Origin: Polynucleobacter sp. 30F-ANTBAC
GTDB taxonomy: Bacteria > Pseudomonadota > Gammaproteobacteria > Burkholderiales > Burkholderiaceae
Assembly (NCBI RefSeq): GCF_018882385.1
Contig: NZ_JACVON010000002.1
Coordinates: 1-64,000 of the forward strand
DNA length: 64,000 bases
Reading direction: 5' to 3'
Positions 41,738 to 50,926 of the stretch are shown piece after piece. A program made the translations under genes and the position numbers. The notes beneath the pieces are model-generated. The model worked only from the letters and a program-made list of their open reading frames with translations. It ran no database searches and was not told where the DNA came from. Position 1 is the first letter of the stretch. The number at the start of each line of letters is the position of its first letter.

Positions 41738-41769
41738 ATTCACAAACTGATTGTAGTTGCTGACAAAAG

Positions 41770-41809
41770 TTATCCACAAAGGATAAGTCGGTGGATAAGC
41801 TGTGGATAA
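41770..41809. promoter_or_regulatory. DnaA-box cluster in the dnaA-rpmH gap
   Basis: There are two perfect boxes, TTATCCACA (41770-41778) and TGTGGATAA (41801-41809), and a one-mismatch box GGTGGATAA (41790-41798). They lie 33 to 72 nt upstream of the dnaA start. They could autoregulate dnaA or be a second part of the origin. Confidence 0.8.
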
Positions 41810-41885
41810 CTTGTTGACAAGTAAGAAAATTTATAAAAAACAACAAGATAGTCATGTGAATAAAAATATATTCTGTAAATATCTA

Positions 41886-41914
41886 TTGACGATCGATTTT
41901 TATAAAGCGAAAAT
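41886..41914 (+). promoter_or_regulatory. Possible rpmH promoter
   Basis: TTGACG (41886-41891) and GAAAAT (41909-41914) are 17 nt apart, 23 nt before the rpmH ATG. The -35 is good and the -10 weak. Confidence 0.4.
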
Positions 41915-41937
41915 ATAGGGTTAGTTAGGAAACAATT

Positions 41938-42072
41938 ATGAAACGTACATATCAACCGTCAGTAACCCGTCGTAAACGTACCCATGGCTTTCGTGTTCGC
42001 ATGAAAACTAAAGGTGGTCGCCATGTATTAAATGCGCGTCGTGCCAAAGGTCGTAAGCGCCTCGCTGTTTAA
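41938..42072 (+). CDS. rpmH: 50S ribosomal protein L34
   Basis: This 44-aa basic protein starts [18 protein letters not shown] and ends GRKRLAV, the full L34 sequence pattern. GGA lies 8-10 nt upstream of the ATG. First of rpmH-rnpA-yidD-yidC-mnmE, divergent from dnaA. Confidence 0.98.
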   Translation: MKRTYQPSVTRRKRTHGFRVRMKTKGGRHVLNARRAKGRKRLAV

Positions 42073-42106
42073 ACAACAGCAAGATCAAGAAAACTGTAGA
42101 GCGAGC

Positions 42107-42451
42107 ATGTCTTTGCCTCGCTCTACAAGTCTTTCTGACCCCGGGGTCATTCGACAAATATTGGCCCAAAAACCCAAAACAAGTAAGTACTTAGCTGCTC
42201 ATCATTTATTTAATGGTGACTCTGGCTTTGCATTAACGGTGCCCAAAAAACTGGCGAAGAGAGCAGTTGATAGAAATAGGATCAAGCGCTTGATGCGCGA
42301 AGTCTATAGAACTTCACCGAATTCACCTGCGCCTCAATTACTTGTATTGAGACTTAGAAAAAAAATTGGCGATAAAACGAAAAACAAACTTCGAGAGAGC
42401 GAGAGAAAAGAAATACGCTCGGAGTTGATTGGCTTCGCTTTACAAAAATGA
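42107..42451 (+). CDS. rnpA: Ribonuclease P protein component
   Basis: Protein cofactor of RNase P, which matures tRNA 5' ends. The 114-aa basic protein has the signature KRAVDRNRIKRLMREVYR. The frame opens at 42032 inside rpmH, but ATG 42107 gives a usual length and clears rpmH. Its last 4 nt overlap yidD. Confidence 0.94.
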   Translation: MSLPRSTSLSDPGVIRQILAQKPKTSKYLAAHHLFNGDSGFALTVPKKLAKRAVDRNRIKRLMREVYRTSPNSPAPQLLVLRLRKKIGDKTKNKLRESERKEIRSELIGFALQK

Positions 42452-42678
42452 TTTCAAAGATGTTGCAGGGCTTGGTTCGCCTTTATCAAATAACCTCGAG
42501 CCCATACTGGGGGGCGCAGTGCCGCTTTTACCCCACCTGTTCTTGTTATGCCATCGATGCCTTGAAGCAATACGGCGCAATAAAGGGGACTTATTTGGCA
42601 GTTAATCGAATTTGTCGCTGCAATCCTTGGGCTAAAGGCGGGATTGATCTCGTACCTGAAAAGGTCATCAAAAAATAA
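42448..42678 (+). CDS. yidD: Membrane protein insertion efficiency factor YidD
   Basis: The 76-aa protein has the conserved CRFYPTCSCYAIDAL and NRICRCNPWAKGG motifs. It helps YidC-dependent insertion. ATGA overlap with rnpA, and yidC follows after 49 nt. Confidence 0.95.
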   Translation: MISKMLQGLVRLYQITSSPYWGAQCRFYPTCSCYAIDALKQYGAIKGTYLAVNRICRCNPWAKGGIDLVPEKVIKK

Positions 42679-42727
42679 CCGTCTCACACTACAATCGACA
42701 ATCAGCTAATTAATACAGAAAAAAATA

Positions 42728-44401
42728 ATGGACATTAGAAAAACGCTTCTTTGGGCAATCTTCACAATTTCAGCTATTTTGTTGTTTGACAACTGGCAAA
42801 CCCACAATGGGCAGTCTTCGATGTTTGGTCCGAGTAAAAAGGCTGAGGTTGCAGTAGTTAACAATAGCGGTAACCAAGACTTACCAAAGGCAATTAAGGC
42901 TCCAGCAGCTTTGCCAGCAGCGACTGTGTCTGCCCCCAAAATCGGTGAGATCATTTCTCTTAAGAATGATGTGCTTGAGTTAGAGGTAGATACGATCGGA
43001 GGCGCAATTATTAAGGCGCGTCTATTGAAGCATTTTGAAGATGATAAAACGCCAGTTTTGCTTTTTGATAAAAGCAATGAGCGTCAATACTTTGCAAGAA
43101 GCGGCCTTGTTTCAGCATCAGGAGCTGAACTTCCAAATCACACACAAGTTTTTTCGGTTGTAAAAAATGCAACCAATAACTCAATAAGCTTAACCGCAGA
43201 AAAAAATGGGGTCCGTTTAGAAAAAACGTACTCATTAACAGCGGGGTCTTATTTGATTGATGCGAAGCATGTAATTAAAAACATTAGCGCGCAAAATCTA
43301 GATGCAACTCTCTATGCCGAAATAGTAAGAGATGGTGGCAAGCCTTCTTACAAGGGTGTTGTAGAGGATAGTTCTTTTTACAGTACCTTTACAGGGCCAG
43401 CGATTTACACAGAGGCAGAGAAATTTTCGAAAATTGAGTTTTCTGATATCGAAAAAGGTAAAGCGAAGGCCCCAGGATCTCAAGTGGTTGGTCGAGCAAC
43501 TTGGGTTGCCATGATTCAGCACTACTTCACATCTGCTTGGATTCCTTCAACGAACTATCAAAAAGATTTGTACGTAGAAATGTTGGAAAAGAATCAATAC
43601 CGCGTTGGTGTTAAGTCTAAATTAGAGACTATTGGTATTGGTCAAGAAAAAACAGAGACATTAAAACTATTTGTAGGTCCACAACAAGAAAGCGTTTTGG
43701 AAAATATCGCTCCAGGTCTTGAGTTGGTTAAAGACTATGGCTGGTTAACCATTTTGGCAAAACCCATTTTCTGGTTGTTAGAAAAAATTCATGCCGTTGT
43801 TAATAACTGGGGCTGGTCAATTATTTTGTTGACGGTTTTAATCAAGTTAGTTTTCTTCCCTTTATCAGCCGCAAGCTACAAGTCTATGGCCAGAATGAAA
43901 GAGGTTCAGCCAAGACTTTTGGAGATGAAAGAGCGCTTTAAGGGAGAACCACAAAAACTCAATCAGGCGATGATGGAAATGTATCGCAAAGAGAAGATCA
44001 ATCCACTTGGCGGCTGCTTACCTGTGGTGGTTCAGATCCCTGTCTTTATTGCGCTGTATTGGGTTTTGTTGGCGTCCGTAGAGATGCGTGGAGCACCTTG
44101 GCTTGGATGGATTCAAGATCTATCAAAGCCGGACACATTGTTTGGTGTTTGGTTTGGTGCGCCGATTGGTTTATTGCCAATCCTTATGGCTGTTTCAATG
44201 TTTGTGCAAACAAAATTAAATCCAACGCCACCAGATCCAGTTCAGGCGAAGTTGATGATGTTTATGCCATTGATCTTCTCCGTTATGTTTTTCTTTTTCC
44301 CATCTGGTCTGGTTCTTTATTGGGTGGTTAACAACATCCTATCAATTGCTCAGCAATGGCAAATTAACAGAGTCTATGGCGGCAATAAAAAGACAACTTA
44401 A
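42728..44401 (+). CDS. yidC: Membrane protein insertase YidC
   Basis: Inner-membrane insertase and chaperone, 557 aa. An N-terminal anchor (residues 7-22) precedes a large periplasmic beta-domain (about 60-330). The C-terminal part has five membrane segments with WGWSIILLTVLIKLVFFPLS and the positively charged hairpin REKINPLGGCLP. The proteobacterial long form. mnmE follows after 2 nt. Confidence 0.97.
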   Translation: MDIRKTLLWAIFTISAILLFDNWQTHNGQSSMFGPSKKAEVAVVNNSGNQDLPKAIKAPAALPAATVSAPKIGEIISLKNDVLELEVDTIGGAIIKARLLKHFEDDKTPVLLFDKSNERQYFARSGLVSASGAELPNHTQVFSVVKNATNNSISLTAEKNGVRLEKTYSLTAGSYLIDAKHVIKNISAQNLDATLYAEIVRDGGKPSYKGVVEDSSFYSTFTGPAIYTEAEKFSKIEFSDIEKGKAKAPGSQVVGRATWVAMIQHYFTSAWIPSTNYQKDLYVEMLEKNQYRVGVKSKLETIGIGQEKTETLKLFVGPQQESVLENIAPGLELVKDYGWLTILAKPIFWLLEKIHAVVNNWGWSIILLTVLIKLVFFPLSAASYKSMARMKEVQPRLLEMKERFKGEPQKLNQAMMEMYRKEKINPLGGCLPVVVQIPVFIALYWVLLASVEMRGAPWLGWIQDLSKPDTLFGVWFGAPIGLLPILMAVSMFVQTKLNPTPPDPVQAKLMMFMPLIFSVMFFFFPSGLVLYWVVNNILSIAQQWQINRVYGGNKKTT

Positions 44402-44403
44402 AT

Positions 44404-45777
44404 ATGACGTTACAGCGCGACCCAATCATTGCTTTAGCAACAGCTAAGGGTCGTGCCAGTGTTGGCATTATTAGATTGTCTGGTCAAGGGGTCTTACAAA
44501 TAAGTAAGGCCCTTTGTCATTCTGAATTAGTCCCTCGCTATGCCACTCTGATTAAATTTCATGATGAAAATCAGGAGCCAATTGATGAGGGATTAGCCAT
44601 TTACTTTCAGGGCCCTCATTCTTATACAGGCGAAGATGTCTTAGAGTTGCAATGTCATGGAAGCTCTGCTGCCCTCGAGGTTTTGCTAGATTATTGTTTG
44701 CGGGTTGGACGGTTGTATGGATTGCGTTTGGCTATGCCGGGTGAATTTACCGAGCGAGCTTTCTTGAATGGAAAAATTGACTTGGCTCAAGCAGAGGCAA
44801 TTGCAGATTTAATTGATGCCAGCAGCACTTTGGCTGCTAAGGGCGCAGCAAAATCATTAAAGGGCGAATTCTCACAAAAAATTGATGTCTTTTTAAAGGC
44901 ATTAATTGAGCTTCGCGCATTAACGGAAGCCACCTTAGATTTTCCTGAAGAAGAAATTGATTTTATTAAGCAGCACGATGTCATTAATCGACTTAAAAAG
45001 ATATTAAGTAGCATTAAGGATGTGAAAAAAGCAGCACAACAGGGCGCGATCATTAGAGATGGTTTGACAATTGTTTTGGTGGGTCAGCCCAACGTAGGAA
45101 AGAGTTCCTTAATGAATGCCTTAGCCGGTGAAGAAGTGGCGATCGTTACAGATGTTGCTGGCACAACGCGAGATAGATTAAAAGAAACGATTCAGATTGA
45201 TGGAATTCCCTTACATGTCGTCGATACAGCGGGGCTTAGGGAAACCAGTGATAGTGTTGAAAAAATTGGCATTGAAAGAACTTGGAAAGCAATTGAGCAG
45301 GCGGATTTGGTGTTGCATTTAATGGATGCCACGCATGGCGCTCAAGTTACAGAAACTGATAAAGAGCTCATTAAAAAAATCCAAGAGATTTGCTCAAAAC
45401 AAGTACCCATCAAAACTGTTTGGAACAAAATTGATCAATCATCTGTGGTGGTAAGTTCTAATGATGGACATGTTTATGTTTCAGCTAAAACGGGCCAGGG
45501 ACTTGATGCATTAAAAACGGAACTTTTACAAGTAGCTGGTTGGCAGCCCGAGGCTGAGGGTGGCATCCTTGCCAGAAAGCGACACATTGAGGCTTTGTTA
45601 GAGGCTGAGACTCATATAGCAACGGCACTTGATTTGCTTGTTCAAGAGGCTGAGTCAGTTGAGCTAGCGGCCGAGGAAATGCGCCTGGCACAAGAGGCCC
45701 TTGCCAAAATAACAGGACAGTTTTTGCCAGACGATTTATTGGGCGAAATTTTTAGTACGTTTTGCATTGGTAAATAA
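44404..45777 (+). CDS. mnmE: tRNA modification GTPase MnmE
   Basis: Partner of MnmG in wobble-uridine modification. The 457-aa protein has an N-terminal folate-binding domain, a central helical part, the GTPase domain (GQPNVGKSSLMNAL, VAGTTRD, VDTAGLRET, NKID) and ends in the catalytic CIGK. Starts RDPIIALATAKGRASVGIIR. Confidence 0.97.
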   Translation: MTLQRDPIIALATAKGRASVGIIRLSGQGVLQISKALCHSELVPRYATLIKFHDENQEPIDEGLAIYFQGPHSYTGEDVLELQCHGSSAALEVLLDYCLRVGRLYGLRLAMPGEFTERAFLNGKIDLAQAEAIADLIDASSTLAAKGAAKSLKGEFSQKIDVFLKALIELRALTEATLDFPEEEIDFIKQHDVINRLKKILSSIKDVKKAAQQGAIIRDGLTIVLVGQPNVGKSSLMNALAGEEVAIVTDVAGTTRDRLKETIQIDGIPLHVVDTAGLRETSDSVEKIGIERTWKAIEQADLVLHLMDATHGAQVTETDKELIKKIQEICSKQVPIKTVWNKIDQSSVVVSSNDGHVYVSAKTGQGLDALKTELLQVAGWQPEAEGGILARKRHIEALLEAETHIATALDLLVQEAESVELAAEEMRLAQEALAKITGQFLPDDLLGEIFSTFCIGK

Positions 45778-45783
45778 TTAACC

Positions 45784-46662
45784 ATGCAATTTGATCAAGT
45801 TGTGTTAGCCGGCGGCGGTAATCGATGTTGGTGGCAGGCAGGGTTCTGGCACTATTTAAATGAGCACTTACCTCAGAAGCCGAGCAGAATAGTAGCTATC
45901 AGCGCGGGAGCCGCTACAGCCTGTCTTTTATATGCAAGACCTGGGCAAGAGGGAGCTGAATGGGGCCTTAACTATTACGCTAAGGTTTTGGCTCAAGTGA
46001 GCAAAAATGCCAACTGGGAAAACGTATTCAGTTCAGAACCGGTTTTTCCTCACCATCATTTATATATGGGCGCCCTCACGCATATTCTTGGTGATGGCTT
46101 TGATCGTCTGAAGACTGCTCCGGAAATTATGATTGGCTTGGCCCAGGTACCTCATTGGCTGGGGCCACGATCCGCCGTTGTCATTGGGTTGTTGATTTAT
46201 AACTTAGAAAAATACTTTAAAAAAAGCCTTCATCCTGTTTTAGGAAAAAAATTGGGCTTTAAGCGGGTTTTTGTTGCCGCACAATCATGTCAAACCATGG
46301 GTGAACTGGTGGAGCTAATACTTCAATCTTCTTGTACGCCACCATTTACACCCGTTATGCAAAGAAATGGCGCGACTGTTTTGGATGGAGGGCTTGTTGA
46401 TAATGTGCCCATTGATGGTTTATTGCCTGCAGAACCCGGTCAAAAACTTCAAGAGGTTCTTGTACTTTTAACCAGACGATACCCTTATCCAGATTGCTTT
46501 GTTAGGGAGCTCCCAGGCCTTCGTTTAACGTATGTGCAGCCAAGAACGCCCATACTTATTTCAAGTTGGGATTATTCAAAATTTAAGTTGATGCCTTTAG
46601 CTTATGAACAGGGGCGCGAAGATGCAAAAAACATCATTTTTTCTAAATCTTTTGGCGGTTAG
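45784..46662 (+). CDS. Patatin-like phospholipase family protein
   Basis: The 292-aa protein fits the patatin fold: an oxyanion-type loop GGGNRCWWQAG (residues 10-20), the nucleophile Ser40 in AISAG and the catalytic Asp201 in LDGGLVDNVPI. The usual elbow GxSxG reads AISAG, lacking the first glycine, and the usual GGGxRG loop reads GGGNRC. The dyad is present, so it may still be active on lipids. It lies 6 nt after mnmE. The target is unknown. Confidence 0.82.
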   Translation: MQFDQVVLAGGGNRCWWQAGFWHYLNEHLPQKPSRIVAISAGAATACLLYARPGQEGAEWGLNYYAKVLAQVSKNANWENVFSSEPVFPHHHLYMGALTHILGDGFDRLKTAPEIMIGLAQVPHWLGPRSAVVIGLLIYNLEKYFKKSLHPVLGKKLGFKRVFVAAQSCQTMGELVELILQSSCTPPFTPVMQRNGATVLDGGLVDNVPIDGLLPAEPGQKLQEVLVLLTRRYPYPDCFVRELPGLRLTYVQPRTPILISSWDYSKFKLMPLAYEQGREDAKNIIFSKSFGG

Positions 46663-46758
46663 GTGCCTCTTGATTAAGAGGGTTGGTCAACCCGTTTGTA
46701 AGGTCAAAAAGCTCTCCAAGTGGTATCCTTACGTTATTCCAATTACTCAAATCTAACC

Positions 46759-48624
46759 ATGAACGAACCTATGATGAAGGGTGTGGCCCCTATTAATGCG
46801 CCATCTTATGTTAAACATCAGAAATTAATTGACTGGGTCGGTGAAATAACCGCTCTAACCCAGCCAGACAGCGTTTACTGGTGTGACGGTTCACAAGAGG
46901 AGTACGACCGTTTATGCGCCAAAATGGTTGAGGCTGGAACACTAAAAAAACTTAATCCAGCAAAAAGAAAAAACTCCTATTTAGCGTGTTCTGACCCAAG
47001 CGATGTCGCTCGCGTTGAGGACAGAACATATATTTGCTCTGCTAAAAAAGAGGATGCAGGTCCAACTAATAACTGGATGGATCCCGCTGAAATGAGAACC
47101 ACTCTACAGCCATTATTTGCTGGCTGCATGAAAGGCCGAACCTTGTATGTGGTGCCGTTTTCTATGGGCCCATTAGGTTCACCTATTGCTCATATTGGCG
47201 TTGAATTATCAGATAGCCCTTATGTTGCAATCAATATGCGCGTGATGACTCGTATGGGTAAGGGTGTTTTTGATGTTTTAGGAACGGATGGTCCATTTGT
47301 TCCTTGTGTGCACACAGTAGGTAAGCCATTAGCCGTCGGTGAAAAAGATGTTGCTTGGCCTTGTAATGCAACGAAGTATATTGTTCACTACCCAGAAACA
47401 CGTGAGATTTGGTCGTATGGTTCTGGTTACGGTGGTAATGCTTTACTAGGCAAAAAGTGTTTCGCTTTAAGAATCGCCTCTACCATGGGTCGCGATCAAG
47501 GTTGGTTGGCAGAGCACATGTTAATTTTGGGTGTTACTTCACCGGAAGGCAAAAAATACCACGTGGCAGCGGCTTTCCCTTCAGCTTGCGGAAAAACAAA
47601 CTTTGCAATGTTGATTCCACCTCAGGGATATGAGGGTTGGAAGGTAACAACCATTGGTGATGACATTGCTTGGATCAAGCCACGTAAGGACAAGTCTGGT
47701 CAAACAAGATTGTTTGCAATTAATCCAGAAGCTGGCTATTTTGGCGTTGCACCGGGTACAAATACCCTAACCAATGCGAATTGCATGGCATCTCTTAACG
47801 AAAACGTTATTTTCACAAACGTTGCCTTAACCGATGACGGCGATGTTTGGTGGGAAGGTATGACAGATAAGGCCCCTGATCATCTCATTGATTGGCAGGG
47901 TAAAGACTGGACGCCCGCTGATGGCGCAAACGGTCGCAAGGCCTCCCATCCAAATGCTCGCTTTACTGTTGCCGCTACCAATAATCCAGTGATTGACCCT
48001 GAGTGGAACAATCCGGATGGTGTTGCGATTGATGCGTTTATTTTTGGTGGTCGACGCTCAACAACCGTGCCTTTGGTTACGGAAGCCCGTAATTGGGTTG
48101 AAGGCGTTTATATGGCAGCAACCATGGGCTCAGAAACAACCGCTGCAGCAGCTGGACAGCAGGGTGTTGTGAGACGTGATCCATTTGCGATGTTGCCATT
48201 TGCTGGTTACAACATGAGCGACTACTTCCAACATTGGTTGGATATGGGCACAAAGCTTTCAGCAGAAGGCGCTAAGTTGCCAAGTATTTACTGTGTTAAC
48301 TGGTTCCGTAAAGATGATAGTGGTAAGTTTGTTTGGCCAGGTTACGGCGAGAATATGCGCGTATTGGCTTGGATGTTGGAGCGAATTGAGGGTAAATCAA
48401 AAGGTCAAGAGAATATCTTTGGTACAACGCCAACACATGCTGACCTTAATTGGGCTGGTTTGAATTTCACAGCTGAACAGTTCGATAAGGTAACTTCAAT
48501 TGATAAAGCTGCTTGGCACGATGAAATGAAGTTACATGATCAGTTGTTTGAACAACTTTCATATCATTTACCCAAAGAGTTAGTAGAGACTAAAAAAGCT
48601 CTAGAGGCTCGCCTATCAAGTTAA
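46759..48624 (+). CDS. pckG: Phosphoenolpyruvate carboxykinase (GTP)
   Basis: Interconverts oxaloacetate and PEP with GTP, for gluconeogenesis. The protein is 621 aa from ATG 46759 and 634 aa from GTG 46720. It has the PEPCK P-loop [13 protein letters not shown] and the metal-binding GDDIAWI segment; FMGGRR-type sequence appears as FIFGGRR. GTP type is shown by length and by the N-terminal half. No clear Shine-Dalgarno precedes either start, so the choice is uncertain. Confidence 0.94.
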   Translation: MNEPMMKGVAPINAPSYVKHQKLIDWVGEITALTQPDSVYWCDGSQEEYDRLCAKMVEAGTLKKLNPAKRKNSYLACSDPSDVARVEDRTYICSAKKEDAGPTNNWMDPAEMRTTLQPLFAGCMKGRTLYVVPFSMGPLGSPIAHIGVELSDSPYVAINMRVMTRMGKGVFDVLGTDGPFVPCVHTVGKPLAVGEKDVAWPCNATKYIVHYPETREIWSYGSGYGGNALLGKKCFALRIASTMGRDQGWLAEHMLILGVTSPEGKKYHVAAAFPSACGKTNFAMLIPPQGYEGWKVTTIGDDIAWIKPRKDKSGQTRLFAINPEAGYFGVAPGTNTLTNANCMASLNENVIFTNVALTDDGDVWWEGMTDKAPDHLIDWQGKDWTPADGANGRKASHPNARFTVAATNNPVIDPEWNNPDGVAIDAFIFGGRRSTTVPLVTEARNWVEGVYMAATMGSETTAAAAGQQGVVRRDPFAMLPFAGYNMSDYFQHWLDMGTKLSAEGAKLPSIYCVNWFRKDDSGKFVWPGYGENMRVLAWMLERIEGKSKGQENIFGTTPTHADLNWAGLNFTAEQFDKVTSIDKAAWHDEMKLHDQLFEQLSYHLPKELVETKKALEARLSS

Positions 48625-48663
48625 GTGAATCATGGAGGTCAGTAAAATAGCTGACCTTAAAAG

Positions 48664-48697
48664 AAAAAGCCCCTTTGATGATTAAAGGGGCTTTTTT
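48664..48697 (+). terminator. Rho-independent terminator after pckG
   Basis: Stem AAAAAGCCCCTTT/AAAGGGGCTTTTT with a 7-nt loop, followed by T's. It lies between convergent pckG and the M23 peptidase gene and could work in both directions. Confidence 0.9.
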
Positions 48698-48726
48698 ATT
48701 AATTAGGTTAAGTATTGTTAATCAGG

Positions 48727-49647
48727 TTAATGTTCTTTGGGTAACATATTGGCTGGATTGATGTGAGCGCCCGCTCTCATTACTTCGTAGTGAAGGTGAG
48801 GCCCTGAAGATCTTCCAGTATTACCAACCTTAGCAATAATATCGCCTCTCTTGACGGTTTGCCCTGTTCTAACCAAAATCTGACTAGCGTGAGCATAGCG
48901 AGTCATAAATCCTTCTGCGTGCTTAATTTCAACCATATTGCCGTATTGTGCTTCGTAACCGGCTCTGCTAACCACGCCACCTGCTGATGCAATAATTGGT
49001 GTGCCGACCGACGCAGCAAAATCAAGACCTTCGTGTTTGGCCATGGTTTGAGTAAAGGGGTCTATCCTAAAGCCGTAACCGCTGCTTAAATTGTAATGAC
49101 CTTTAACTGGGAGCCCTGTAGGGAGGGCGTTTAACCAAGTTAACTGCTTTGTCCATAGTTGATGAACTTCTTGGACGCTTTTCTTAAATGCGGTGACATT
49201 ATGCAAAGACTCATCAAGTGATTCAACTAGGTCAGAGCTGTTAGTTGATTTAAAACTTGCAGGCTTTAGTGGTCCACCCTTTGCATTGCCACCGGGTATC
49301 TGAGACTTAACCGCACTGGGAGTTGCCATTTCCATGAAGCGGTCTTTAATTTTTTGAATTTGTAGGAGTTCTTCGGTGGTGGCTTGAAGGTTTTCTTGAA
49401 TGAGCCTTAGTCTTTCTTGATAGGCCTCTTCAATTTTGTCTTGTTCGGCCTGAGTTAAAACACCCCCCATTGCTCGGGCAATATCGGGGCGAGCTTCAAT
49501 AGCAATGCGAAGACCAACAAAATGCAAAATACCACCAACCGCAATTAAAAAGGCTGCAAAAATAGCGATGCCCATTGAGACAGTTCTCAAAGTGATTGAT
49601 ATTTTTCTAACCCGGCCGGTTGGACCAGAAACCCACATTAATTGCAT
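48727..49647 (-). CDS. M23-family metallopeptidase
   Basis: The 306-aa protein is anchored by an N-terminal membrane helix (about residues 23-48), followed by a coiled coil (about 65-110). The C-terminal M23 domain has the zinc ligands in KHEGLDFAA and GPHLHYEV. Such proteins cleave or bind peptidoglycan cross-links in the periplasm. An ATG 9 nt later is an alternative start. It is divergent from the next gene (49 nt apart). Confidence 0.9.
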   Translation of the reverse strand: MQLMWVSGPTGRVRKISITLRTVSMGIAIFAAFLIAVGGILHFVGLRIAIEARPDIARAMGGVLTQAEQDKIEEAYQERLRLIQENLQATTEELLQIQKIKDRFMEMATPSAVKSQIPGGNAKGGPLKPASFKSTNSSDLVESLDESLHNVTAFKKSVQEVHQLWTKQLTWLNALPTGLPVKGHYNLSSGYGFRIDPFTQTMAKHEGLDFAASVGTPIIASAGGVVSRAGYEAQYGNMVEIKHAEGFMTRYAHASQILVRTGQTVKRGDIIAKVGNTGRSSGPHLHYEVMRAGAHINPANMLPKEH

Positions 49648-49696
49648 GAAATCAGTTCAAATATAACAATCCTTCATTATAAAGCCAGACCCAAAG

Positions 49697-50926
49697 ATGC
49701 CCAAACCACAAACCACCTATGATGCTATTGTTATTGGGGCGGGTATAGCCGGTGCTGCCATCGTTAAATCATTGAAAAATAACAAAATAAGTAATTTTTT
49801 AGTGATAGATCAGGGGGCGTCTGAGGCAACTAAAACAAGCGCGCATGCTGAAGCTTTATGCCACCCGTATATTGGAAGAGGCGCGTCTAGGCTTCAACGA
49901 CTAACTTTTATGGCTTTTAATGAGGCTAGGCATGTTTGGGCCACAAGTTGGCGCGGTGACGGGGTCTTTCATTTACCAAGAACTCAAGACGGTTTTAGTA
50001 AAGATCTGATGAGTGAGAGGCTACTGTCCCAAGGATTCAGTCCCGAAAAGGCTATTCCGCTCAGTCAAGCTGAGGCATTGAGAATGCTGAACGTTAATGC
50101 GGGGGGTACATTTTTCCCAGAGGGTGGCTGGGTTAATATTCAGCAAGCATGCCAAGAGACGTTTGAATGTGTGCCATCGGCCCAGAAACGTTGGTCAACA
50201 GAAGTGGCAAAGATCCATTATGAAAATGGGCATTGGGTCGTTCTAGATTCACAGCTTGAGCAGATCGCAATAACAAAGCGCTTATTTTTAGCAAATGGGT
50301 TGGGTGCAAAGAAATTAGCCAATGGTTTGAACGTGGATTTACCCTTGAAACCCGTTAGGGGGCAGCTCTCTCGGTTCCGATTTAAATCAGATACCACTTG
50401 GAGCACCCATATCCCAAAGGTCGCCCTTTCTGGGAAGGCTTATTGTTTGCCACCAAGTCTCGTAGAAAAGGATTGTTATGAGTGGGTCATTGGGTCCACT
50501 TATAACGAGGGTATCGATGATTTAAGTAGGTGGCCAGAAAGTGATTTGGAAAACAGCTCACTGATGAAAGAGATGTTGTCGCTTTCTTCAATTGAAGAAG
50601 AGCTGCAAGCACACAGTGCATTTATAGGGGTTCGCTGTGTTGCTAGCGATCGACTTCCTATTATTGGACCCGTTGATGGGTGCCCGGGCTTGTATACATT
50701 GATCTCTCTTGGGTCTAGAGGAGTCATGTGGTCTGCATTAGGAAGCCAGATGTTCACAGAACACCTGGCGCACGAGATGGCTCACTCAGCCTTTTTTGAT
50801 GCTCGTTTTTTTGCTGGCGCTCGTTTAGCTGCTGCTGGCTTAACTGCTGATTTAGCAGCCACCTTGGGTGCAGCGCGTTTTTTAGCAGGCGCCTCAAACT
50901 CAAAACTAATTTTGCCATCCGGTTGA
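49697..50926 (+). CDS. FAD-dependent oxidoreductase, MnmC C-terminal type
   Basis: The 409-aa flavoprotein has the FAD motif VIGAGIAGAAIVKSL, then AHAEALCHPYIGRGASRLQRLTF, a segment typical of the FAD-dependent half of tRNA modification enzyme MnmC. C-terminal VGVRC/ASDRLPIIGPVDG-type sequence is present as GVRCVASDRLPIIGPVDG. The methyltransferase half of full MnmC is absent. MnmE and MnmG are in the same window, so a wobble-uridine role is inferred, not shown. The last 48 codons overlap topB on the other strand. Confidence 0.78.
   Translation: MPKPQTTYDAIVIGAGIAGAAIVKSLKNNKISNFLVIDQGASEATKTSAHAEALCHPYIGRGASRLQRLTFMAFNEARHVWATSWRGDGVFHLPRTQDGFSKDLMSERLLSQGFSPEKAIPLSQAEALRMLNVNAGGTFFPEGGWVNIQQACQETFECVPSAQKRWSTEVAKIHYENGHWVVLDSQLEQIAITKRLFLANGLGAKKLANGLNVDLPLKPVRGQLSRFRFKSDTTWSTHIPKVALSGKAYCLPPSLVEKDCYEWVIGSTYNEGIDDLSRWPESDLENSSLMKEMLSLSSIEEELQAHSAFIGVRCVASDRLPIIGPVDGCPGLYTLISLGSRGVMWSALGSQMFTEHLAHEMAHSAFFDARFFAGARLAAAGLTADLAATLGAARFLAGASNSKLILPSG

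Noticed and set aside
41738..41779. Longer DnaA starting at TTG 41779
   Set aside because: The extra 14 codons overlap a perfect DnaA box, and MNTLTNS at 41737 starts domain I in the usual place.
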